A stretch of DNA of 7,590 nucleotides from Candidatus Woesearchaeota archaeon CG08_land_8_20_14_0_20_47_9 (lineage in GTDB: Archaea; Nanobdellota; Nanobdellia; Woesearchaeales; CG1-02-47-18): contig PEYS01000227.1 of NCBI GenBank assembly GCA_002763335.1, positions 1 to 7,590 of the forward strand, read 5' to 3'. Under the pieces are notes generated by a model. The model worked only from the letters and a program-made list of their open reading frames with translations. It was not told the DNA's origin and searched no databases. Position 1 is the first letter of the stretch. Each line of letters begins with the position of its first letter. Both the position numbers and the translations under genes were made by a program. Below are positions 1 to 5,046 of the stretch, one piece after another.

Positions 1-847
1 GCTCTGATGATTTTCTCGGCTCTCCAAGTGCGTCAGAGCCAAGTATAGGCTTAGTCTTTCCAGCGTCAAAGCATGCCCATAAACATATGCCTGAGCCTCT
101 TGATGCAGTGTCGCAATACTGCCTCTCTATCTTTATCCTGCAACCCAGGCCTGCCAGGGCCTTGCGGGCAGCAGATGCCTGCCTCTCAGCAACCTGCCTT
201 GCCTTGAGGTCAGGTGAGGCATGCGAGATGCCCTTAACAGCAATAAGCCTGCCCTGCCCTGTAAGGCATATCCTGGGGCATGAAGCCCTAACCCTCTTAA
301 TAAAATCTGCTATTGGCTCCTTCTCCCTTATACTGAACCTCGGACTGACCCTTAGCTTAACCTCGCCCTGGCCTTTTGGGAAATATCCCCGATGAGTCAT
401 CTCAGCCTCAATCCCTGCAATCCACGATATTGAGGGCAAAAACACATTCTTGAAATAGTCAAAGGGCATTGCAAATCTGCCGTCAGTGCCACCTATGACC
501 TTAATCTTAACAGGCCTTGGCGAGAATACTGCCACAGGCATAACAGCCTGCAGAAGCAATGCGATTGAGCCGGAAGTGCCGATGTCAGCCTTAATGTCCC
601 CTGGCTTTAAAGCCCCTGGTTCAAAGACAAGCTTAGAGGATGAAAGCTCTGCACCATCAGTCCTGGCATTGCACATCCCTCCGACAGTCTTTACACACCA
701 GACATGCTGAGCCTTAAGCCCAGCAGTGCATCTCCCCTGCCTAATGTTCTCTGCTTGAAAGGATTTGCCTGTTAGTGCTGATAGCGCAAGGGCGGTCCTT
801 ATTATCTGACCCCCACCTTCGCCGTAGTCTCCATCAATAACTATCAT
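1..847 (-). CDS. rtcA: RNA 3'-terminal phosphate cyclase, 3' end cut by window edge
   Basis: RtcA converts an RNA 3'-phosphate to a 2',3'-cyclic phosphate using ATP through an enzyme-AMP intermediate. Translating the minus strand from the ATG at 847-845 gives 282 uninterrupted residues. Seen: the N-terminal signature DGDYGEGGGQIIRTALALS (about residues 5-23), the NIRQGR segment (about 35-40), DIGTSGS (about 84-93), GGTDGR (about 119-124) with DYF following, and RGYFPKGQGEV (about 153-163). These are family hallmarks in the right order. Family members are about 340 residues, so roughly 55-60 C-terminal residues are missing; in E. coli RtcA the adenylated His lies in that part, so it cannot be checked here. 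The start codon shares its A with the stop of the upstream 102-aa gene (TGATG), so the two are probably cotranscribed and translationally coupled. Identification is firm. Confidence 0.96.
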   Translation of the reverse strand, partial: MIVIDGDYGEGGGQIIRTALALSALTGKSFQAENIRQGRCTAGLKAQHVWCVKTVGGMCNARTDGAELSSSKLVFEPGALKPGDIKADIGTSGSIALLLQAVMPVAVFSPRPVKIKVIGGTDGRFAMPFDYFKNVFLPSISWIAGIEAEMTHRGYFPKGQGEVKLRVSPRFSIREKEPIADFIKRVRASCPRICLTGQGRLIAVKGISHASPDLKARQVAERQASAARKALAGLGCRIKIERQYCDTASRGSGICLWACFDAGKTKPILGSDALGEPRKSSE

Positions 848-1155
848 CAGAACTCGAGATCCTCATCAAGCAGCTCTTCACTGTAGCCCTTCTCCTGGGG
901 GCGGATCACTGTATCAGGTTCTTCAGCCTGCATGCTTGGCTGCCCCCTGTTTAGAACAGCATTGTAGTGCTCATACTCCTTCTTAAGCTCATCATACCTA
1001 CTCTGAAGACCTATATTGAACTGGTTATGCTCCTTATCCCACTCCATAGTCAGGATGCGCTTTCTGATAATGCTAAGCCTCTCCTGGATCTCGTTCCTCT
1101 CCTGCTCGCTCATTTCCACTTCTTTCTTCTCATTATTGCTATAAGCAGATGGCAT
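847..1155 (-). CDS. Small charged coiled-coil-like protein, first gene of the rtcA operon
   Basis: I do not recognise a family. From the ATG at 1155 the product is 102 residues. Residues about 15-70 are highly charged and helix-prone, with heptad-like spacing of hydrophobics (EIQERLSIIRKRILTMEW, then a segment with YDELKKEYEHYNAVLN); the last third is acidic and low in hydrophobics (ends EELLDEDLEF), probably disordered. No cysteines, signal peptide or membrane segment. Start choice: a GTG nine bases upstream (1164) and an internal ATG at 1113 (MSEQERNE) are alternatives; the ATG at 1155 is preferred because a TATA box is centred about 31 nt upstream and GGGGTG lies 6 nt before it. The stop overlaps the rtcA start in TGATG, so a role linked to RtcA or to RNA repair can be inferred from context only. 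Confidence 0.75.
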   Translation of the reverse strand: MPSAYSNNEKKEVEMSEQERNEIQERLSIIRKRILTMEWDKEHNQFNIGLQSRYDELKKEYEHYNAVLNRGQPSMQAEEPDTVIRPQEKGYSEELLDEDLEF

Positions 1156-1182
1156 GTGCAGCACCCCAAACTAGGTTAAGAA

Positions 1183-1190
1183 AATTATAA
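1183..1190 (-). promoter_or_regulatory. TATA box of the small-protein/rtcA operon
   Basis: TTATAATT on the minus strand, centred about 31 nt upstream of the ATG at 1155. With the usual archaeal TATA-to-start distance of about 25-27 nt, transcription would begin near 1160, leaving a leader of only a few bases; the GGGGTG at 1167-1162 might then lie just outside the transcript. Confidence 0.5.
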
Positions 1191-1224
1191 GCTGTGACCT
1201 GATTAATCTTATGTATACGTATTA

Positions 1225-1234
1225 TTTTATATAT
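1225..1234 (+). promoter_or_regulatory. TATA box of the tRNA methylthiotransferase gene
   Basis: TTTTATATAT, centred about 42 nt before the ATG at 1272. Predicted transcription start is near 1256, giving a leader of about 16 nt, longer than for the other genes here; AAGG at 1257-1260 is a weak, distant ribosome-binding candidate. The divergent operon's TATA box lies about 40 bases away, and the 8-bp palindrome ATACGTAT (1215-1222) sits between the two boxes. Confidence 0.5.
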
Positions 1235-1271
1235 CTTTCTAATTAGGATATGGAAAAAGGCTACAGCCCCA

Positions 1272-2597
1272 ATGACTCTCACAACCAGGAAAAAGAAGCA
1301 TTGCGTGCACATAATCACCTTTGGCTGCAGTGCAAACACGAGCAGCTCTGAGATAATGGCAGGGCTGCTTAGAGAGGCAGGCTTCTCAATTGTAGACGCC
1401 GCAGGCAGGGCAGATATTATTGTGGTGAACACCTGTACTGTCAAGCAAAGAACAGAGAACAGGGTTGCAGCCCTCATAAAGAGGCTCTCAGGGATCAATA
1501 AAATGCTTATCGTTGCTGGATGCATGCCTGAGGTCCAGGCAGGGCTTATAAGGAGCATAGCACCGAGAGCAGCCCTTCTCGGCACACATCATGTGAGGGA
1601 TATAGCAAGGCTTGCAACGAGGCTTATTGCAGATGAAAATCATAACCCTGCTGATGGCGGTAATTCCTCCCTCACAGGAAGGCGCCATGAGTCAAAGCTT
1701 CAACTCCCCAAGATAAGGAAGAACACAGCCATTGCAATAGTACAGATCAGCCAGGGTTGTCTAGGAGAGTGCAGCTACTGCATTGTGAGGCTTGCACGTG
1801 GCAGACTTCACTCATACCCAATTAAGGATATTGTGGCTGAGGTTAAGACAGCGCTCTCAGAGGGGTGCAGGGAGATATGGCTTACAAGCCAGGACTGCGC
1901 TGCCTATGGCATTGATACAGGAACAGACCTTGCAGAACTCTTAAGGGCAGTTACTGCAGTGAGAGGCAGTTTTAGGGTTAGAATTGGGATGATGAACCCC
2001 TCCACACTAAAGCCAATAGCAGGAAAGCTAATAAGGGCTTACAGGAGCAGGAAGGCGTTTAGGTTTATCCACATACCTGTACAGGCAGGTAACAACCGAA
2101 TTCTGAAGGCAATGAATAGGCAGTATACAGCAGCTGGTTTTAAACAGCTGGTAAACAAATTTCGCATGTCCTTTCCAATGATCACATTAAGCACTGACAT
2201 AATCTGCGGCTTCCCAGGCGAGGACAATGCAGAGTTTGGTGATTCCCTAGAACTTGTTAAAGAAACAAGGCCTGACATAGTCAACATATCACGCTTCTGG
2301 CCAAGGCCTGGAACAAGGGCAGAGGAGATGTACAGAGAGCATAAGATCGAGGGCAACATAACTAAAAAACGCAGTCAAGAGCTATCAGGGCTTGTGAGGG
2401 GGATAGCTCTTGAGAACAACAGGAGATGGCTTGGCAAAAGCTGCGTTGTGCTGGTTGATGAGCATGGCAAAGGGGCGTGGGTAGGAAGGAATATTGCTTA
2501 TAAGCCGGTTGTGATAAGGAGGCATTCAAAGCTAAAGCCTGGGGACTTCTGCAGGGTTAAGATAGCTGGGGCAAAGGGGAGGTATCTAGAGGCGTAA
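1272..2597 (+). CDS. Archaeal/eukaryotic-type tRNA N6-threonylcarbamoyladenosine methylthiotransferase (MiaB-like, CDKAL1/e-MtaB group)
   Basis: Radical-SAM enzyme expected to add a methylthio group to t6A at position 37 of tRNAs reading ANN codons, giving ms2t6A. 441 residues, close to the usual 420-440. Domains in order: N-terminal MTTase domain with the three cluster-binding cysteines Cys19 (FGCSANTSSSE), Cys55 (NTCTVK) and Cys84 (AGCMPE); radical-SAM domain with Cys163, Cys167 and Cys170 (QGCLGECSYC), followed by the archaeal-style IVRLARGRLHSYP; mid-domain motifs HIPVQAGNNRILKAMNR and DIICGFPGE; C-terminal TRAM-like RNA-binding domain (about 378-441). All six cysteines expected for two Fe-S clusters are present. 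The ATG gives about ten residues before the first conserved strand, which fits the family; no earlier in-frame start exists near the promoter. The stop codon lies inside a long inverted repeat. Substrate assignment is by family, not shown here. Confidence 0.94.
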   Translation: MTLTTRKKKHCVHIITFGCSANTSSSEIMAGLLREAGFSIVDAAGRADIIVVNTCTVKQRTENRVAALIKRLSGINKMLIVAGCMPEVQAGLIRSIAPRAALLGTHHVRDIARLATRLIADENHNPADGGNSSLTGRRHESKLQLPKIRKNTAIAIVQISQGCLGECSYCIVRLARGRLHSYPIKDIVAEVKTALSEGCREIWLTSQDCAAYGIDTGTDLAELLRAVTAVRGSFRVRIGMMNPSTLKPIAGKLIRAYRSRKAFRFIHIPVQAGNNRILKAMNRQYTAAGFKQLVNKFRMSFPMITLSTDIICGFPGEDNAEFGDSLELVKETRPDIVNISRFWPRPGTRAEEMYREHKIEGNITKKRSQELSGLVRGIALENNRRWLGKSCVVLVDEHGKGAWVGRNIAYKPVVIRRHSKLKPGDFCRVKIAGAKGRYLEA

Positions 2598-2636
2598 CTT
2601 TCCGCTGTTCTGCGGCCAGCGGAAAGTTACGCCTCT
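2588..2636. repeat. Perfect 20-bp inverted repeat spanning the methylthiotransferase stop codon (hairpin 1)
   Basis: Arms 2588-2607 and 2617-2636 are exact reverse complements (left arm begins AGAGGCGTAAC), with a 9-base loop TTCTGCGGC. The left arm includes the last two sense codons (GAG GCG) and the TAA stop of the methylthiotransferase; the right arm ends 4 bases before the stop codon of the convergent ATPase gene. It may act as a bidirectional barrier or 3'-end structure for the two transcripts. Neither side has a T-tract, so it is not a classical intrinsic terminator. An alternative small stem CCGC/GCGG (2602-2605 with 2612-2615) is also possible. Confidence 0.93.
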
Positions 2637-2640
2637 CGCC

Positions 2641-3906
2641 TTAGTCATTCTCTTCGATTCCCCATCGGAGTACAGGCATTACTCTTATTTTTTTCCCATC
2701 AACTTTAAACTCTTCTGTTTGTTCAAACGTCAGAACTACGCCTTCATTTAATTTGAATGTGTTCATTGCTTCAATTAGTCCCGTTATTTCTCTTTCTCTA
2801 TTTGAATCATCTAATGTGTAACAAACCTGAATTGCTTGAGATATTTTTGTTCCGCTTTTTATTACAAAGTCGCATTCATTTTTGTTAGCATAATAATAAA
2901 CTTCATTCCCTTTTCTTTTTAGTTCTATGAAAACAGTATTTTCAAGATTTCTTCCCTTATTTGGCGTGAATGTTAATCCGCACACTTGATGAAATGCAGA
3001 GTCGACTAAAAATATTTTTCTAGGTGATGCCAGTTGTTCTTTTATTGAATAGGATATTTTTAAAAGCTCAAAAAAAAGGTATGAATTATTTAGGTAGGTG
3101 ATGTACTCTTTTACTGTTATTGCATTTGACAGGTGCAGTGTGTTTTTTAGAGAGTTGTATGTGATTTGTGATGTCGCGTTAGTTGCAAGAATATTGACTA
3201 GTTCTTTTATTATTTTTTCTCGTTTTATTGAATATCGTGTAATGATGTCCTTGTATAAAATATTTTCAAACACGGTTCTGATATAGTCTTTGTCTTGATT
3301 TTTAATATACTCTGGCAAACCACCAATTATTAAATATCTTCCAAAAAGCTTCAGCAATTTTACTTTTTTGTTTATGTTGTACCAATCCTCTCTTTTTGTG
3401 TCTATCCCTACAAATTTGAGATATTCAGAGAAAGAAAATGGATATATTTCAAATGCTTTGTATCTCCCTGTTAATCTCGTGCCAAATTCTTTGCTTAATA
3501 GCGCGGCATTAGATCCTGTGATTATGACCTTCTTACCTTCATCCTGTAGTCTTCTGACAAATGTTTCAAATTTATCAATATTCTGGATTTCATCAAAAAG
3601 ATAAATTTTTATTGTCCCGTATGTCTCGATAAGTACTTCATTTAATAACTCAAAATCTTGCGCTCTAAAATCAAGCAGTCTTTCGTCTTCAAAATTAACA
3701 TATCCCCATTGTATTGTCTCCATCATCAATTGCTTTAGTAGTGTTGATTTCCCACACCGCCTAATTCCAGTTAAAATAAGCACCCTGTCATCTTTAATCC
3801 ATTTGAGTATTTCATCTAGAATGTCTCTTCTAACTGTCTCTCGCTTCACACTAATCTCATTTTTTTGTTTAGTAACTACTTGTCTAAGGACGTCTTTAGT
3901 AATCAT
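2641..3906 (-). CDS. AAA_14/DUF4143 family ATPase (mobile archaeal P-loop ATPase)
   Basis: P-loop ATPase of the AAA_14 plus DUF4143 architecture, a family that is abundant and readily transferred in archaea and whose cellular role is mostly unknown. From the ATG at 3906 it has 421 residues, within the usual range. Seen: Walker A GIRRCGKST (about 47-55), Walker B IYLFDEIQN (101-109, Asp105/Glu106), ITGSNAALLS (about 129-138), GRYKAFEIYPFSFSEY (about 147-162), and a C-terminal PD-(D/E)xK-like part with LENTVFIEL (Glu322), NECDFVI (Asp346) and AIQVCY (Gln360). A TTG at 3918 could add four residues, but the ATG is favoured because the TATA box is centred 26-27 nt upstream, giving a leaderless message. 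The gene is clearly more AT-rich (roughly one third GC by eye) than its neighbours, it stands alone, and it lies between long inverted repeats, all suggesting acquisition by transfer. It looks intact. Confidence 0.93.
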   Translation of the reverse strand: MITKDVLRQVVTKQKNEISVKRETVRRDILDEILKWIKDDRVLILTGIRRCGKSTLLKQLMMETIQWGYVNFEDERLLDFRAQDFELLNEVLIETYGTIKIYLFDEIQNIDKFETFVRRLQDEGKKVIITGSNAALLSKEFGTRLTGRYKAFEIYPFSFSEYLKFVGIDTKREDWYNINKKVKLLKLFGRYLIIGGLPEYIKNQDKDYIRTVFENILYKDIITRYSIKREKIIKELVNILATNATSQITYNSLKNTLHLSNAITVKEYITYLNNSYLFFELLKISYSIKEQLASPRKIFLVDSAFHQVCGLTFTPNKGRNLENTVFIELKRKGNEVYYYANKNECDFVIKSGTKISQAIQVCYTLDDSNREREITGLIEAMNTFKLNEGVVLTFEQTEEFKVDGKKIRVMPVLRWGIEEND

Positions 3907-3928
3907 ACTAACTATCAATTAGTACTAT

Positions 3929-3936
3929 TATTTAAA
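3929..3936 (-). promoter_or_regulatory. TATA box of the ATPase gene, with repeated TTAGTA motifs around it
   Basis: TTTAAATA on the minus strand, centred 26-27 nt before the ATG at 3906, so the transcript probably starts at or next to the ATG. The box is flanked by an 8-base direct repeat AATTAGTA (3917-3924 and 3950-3957, 33 nt apart), and the inverse TACTAA occurs at 3906-3911 over the start codon. These could be operator half-sites, perhaps for autoregulation, but this is inference. Confidence 0.55.
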
Positions 3937-3957
3937 TGTTTTCATTATTAATTAGTA

Positions 3958-4004
3958 TTGAGGGCTTTGAATAAACCCCTGCAGGGTTTATTCAAAGCCC
4001 TCAA
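3958..4004. repeat. Perfect 21-bp inverted repeat next to the ATPase promoter (hairpin 2)
   Basis: Arms 3958-3978 and 3984-4004 are exact reverse complements (left arm begins TTGAGGGCTTTG and ends TAAACCC), with a 5-base loop CTGCA. It lies about 20 bases upstream of the ATPase TATA box. Read on the minus strand it overlaps the stop codons of two reading frames of the possible remnant at 4001-4098, so it may once have been a 3'-end structure. No T-tract follows on either side. Confidence 0.93.
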
Positions 4005-4098
4005 ATGTCATTCGTGTCAGGATCGAAAAACATAACCACCTGCTCATCGTCGATATAACCATCAAGAAATAAAGCGGGTCAATTAAGCTTAACCTCAT
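4001..4098 (-). pseudogene. Possible frameshifted gene remnant, family unknown
   Basis: Two minus-strand frames join into a protein-like stretch if one -1 shift is allowed near 4064-4070. From an ATG at 4098 one frame reads MRLSLIDPLYF; the other continues LDGYIDDEQVVMFFDPDTND and stops at TGA 4003-4001 inside hairpin 2. The second frame has its own in-frame stop just upstream (4081-4079), so it cannot be a complete gene. The acidic/aromatic composition looks coding, but nothing identifies a family. It could equally be chance. If real, it is the degraded 3' part of a gene between the two hairpins and strengthens the idea that this interval is an insertion-prone spot. Confidence 0.25.
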
Positions 4099-4118
4099 AA
4101 AATAGCGGTTCTGATGTG

Positions 4119-4174
4119 GAAAACTTTGACTACCGTAAAGCTTTGGGCGAAGGCGGAGGTTAGTCAAAGTTTTC
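4119..4174. repeat. Inverted repeat with 14-bp perfect arms and GC-rich loop (hairpin 3)
   Basis: Arms 4119-4132 and 4161-4174 are exact reverse complements (left arm GAAAACTTTGACTA), extendable by two GC pairs past a bulged T. The 28-base loop is GC-rich and contains AAAGCTTT and the Shine-Dalgarno-like GGAGGT at 4155-4160, but no start codon follows at a useful distance. It lies about 30 bases upstream of the endonuclease V TATA box and would not be in that gene's predicted transcript. The loop's GGGCGAAGGCGGAGG reminds me of GC-rich intergenic palindromic repeats in uncultured small-genome microbes; this is recollection, not a search result. Confidence 0.88.
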
Positions 4175-4186
4175 AATCTATTATAA

Positions 4187-4200
4187 CTACTACCTAGTAG
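4187..4200. promoter_or_regulatory. Short dyad just upstream of the endonuclease V promoter
   Basis: CTACTA-CC-TAGTAG, a 6-bp perfect dyad with a 2-base centre, ending immediately before the BRE-like CGAAAC (4201-4206). Placement upstream of BRE/TATA would suit a regulator-binding site; there is no direct evidence. Confidence 0.3.
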
Positions 4201-4207
4201 CGAAACA

Positions 4208-4215
4208 TTTATAAA
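4208..4215 (+). promoter_or_regulatory. BRE/TATA promoter of endonuclease V
   Basis: TTTATAAA preceded by a purine-rich BRE-like CGAAAC (4201-4206). The box is centred about 31 nt before the ATG at 4243, predicting a transcript start near 4238 and a leader of only a few bases. Confidence 0.65.
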
Positions 4216-4242
4216 TAAGTAAATGACACTCAACAGTTACGT

Positions 4243-4926
4243 ATGATCAGTAAAAAAGAGCTATTCCGCCTGAGGCAGATACAGAGAAAGATTGCTTCAC
4301 AAGTTACAGTAGATGATTCTATAAAGTTCGATGATATTAAAACAGTTGCGGGCTTTGATGTCATCGCCACAGGTGACCTGTTTGCATGCGCTGCAGCAGT
4401 TGTTGACCTTAAGACGTTAAGGCTTATTGAGTCAGCCCACTCTTCAGCAAAGGCGCCAATGCAGTACATACCTACGCTTCTGGCATTCAGGGAGGGCCCA
4501 ATAATAATGGAGACCTACGAGAAGCTCAAGAACAAGCCTGATGCCCTTATGATCAAGGGGCATGGCATGCTCCACCCTTACCTTGCAGGGCTTGCAACCT
4601 ACATAGGCGTAAGCCTTGACAAGCCAGCAGTAGGTGTTGCAAAGAGCCTTATATGCGGTGAGAAGAGGGGAAACCGAATATTTGTTAATGGCAAAGAGGC
4701 TGGTGCAGAACTAGTAACAAGAAAATTCGCAAAACCGATATTCATCTCAACAGGAAATAAACTGCCGTTGGATGTCTGCGTCGAGATTATAAAGGCAACC
4801 ATTGTTGAAGGCCATAAATTCCCAGAGCCAATACACCTGGCGCATAAGCTCGGAAACAGGGTGAAGAAACAGCTGAAGGCAGGCTCTGGTAAGAATTCAG
4901 CTGATGAAGAATCTACAGAGGAATAG
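4243..4926 (+). CDS. nfi: Endonuclease V homologue with an altered active site
   Basis: Endonuclease V cleaves DNA (and in some lineages RNA) one nucleotide 3' to deoxyinosine/inosine. 227 residues, normal length. Seen: helical N-terminus (LFRLRQIQRKIASQV), first catalytic strand VAGFDV with Asp39, AAAVVD, the wedge and acidic motif QYIPTLLAFREGP with Tyr75 and Glu84, the GHGMLHP motif with His107/His111, and DKPAVGVAK with Lys at its end. The fold-defining motifs leave little doubt about the family. Unusually, the metal-binding Asp of the canonical DG(H/Q)G motif (Asp110 in T. maritima, Asp108 in E. coli) is Lys105 here (codon AAG, 4555-4557), so normal catalysis is questionable. The usual basic HPRR after the motif is HPYL. 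The C-terminal tail (after about residue 212) is acidic/serine-rich. The start is set by the near-leaderless promoter. Confidence 0.92.
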   Translation: MISKKELFRLRQIQRKIASQVTVDDSIKFDDIKTVAGFDVIATGDLFACAAAVVDLKTLRLIESAHSSAKAPMQYIPTLLAFREGPIIMETYEKLKNKPDALMIKGHGMLHPYLAGLATYIGVSLDKPAVGVAKSLICGEKRGNRIFVNGKEAGAELVTRKFAKPIFISTGNKLPLDVCVEIIKATIVEGHKFPEPIHLAHKLGNRVKKQLKAGSGKNSADEESTEE

Positions 4927-5046
4927 CATTAAACCAATAACCAACAGCCCCTCTCAAAGCTATCCTCTTATCCCTAGCCCCGGTCTTTGCTGCACCCTCT
5001 ATGAAAACGTTTATAATATGCAAGCTTTTCCATGCGTCCCATGGCT
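4913..5046 (-). pseudogene. Possible 3' remnant of an unidentified gene
   Basis: The gap between endonuclease V and the glycosyltransferase has an open minus-strand frame from about 5046 to a TAG at 4915-4913. Its 44 codons include the protein-like stretches NVFIEGAAKTGARDKR and IALRGAVGYWFNAIPL. It has no ATG; the only likely start is a TTG at 5023 (36 aa). It overlaps the last 14 bases of endonuclease V in convergent orientation and runs through the glycosyltransferase promoter, so it is more likely the tail of a gene whose 5' part was lost than a working gene. I cannot name a family, and chance coding potential is possible. Confidence 0.25.
5010..5017 (+). promoter_or_regulatory. BRE/TATA promoter of the glycosyltransferase
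   Basis: TTTATAAT with BRE-like GAAAAC (5003-5008) before it. The box is centred about 27 nt before the ATG at 5041 but only about 18 nt before the ATG at 5032, so the downstream ATG is the better start and the message would be leaderless. Confidence 0.65.

Noticed and set aside
87..710. Plus-strand open frames at 87-395 and 486-710
   Set aside because: They lie opposite rtcA, whose minus-strand motifs are unmistakable.
2588..2636. Hairpin 1 as a bacterial-type intrinsic terminator
   Set aside because: No T-run follows the stem on either strand, so at best it is a structural 3' element.
4014..4050. A C/D-box-like small RNA on the minus strand (GATGA then CTGA)
   Set aside because: The C box does not match RUGAUGA fully, there is no internal C'/D' pair and no terminal stem.
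4155..4160. GGAGGT as a ribosome-binding site
   Set aside because: No ATG, GTG or TTG follows within a useful distance; it lies in the hairpin 3 loop.
3988..4233. An 81-codon minus-strand frame between the ATPase and endonuclease V genes
   Set aside because: It runs through hairpin 3 and the endonuclease V promoter, has no promoter of its own and a composition unlike the neighbours; only its last part may belong to a remnant.
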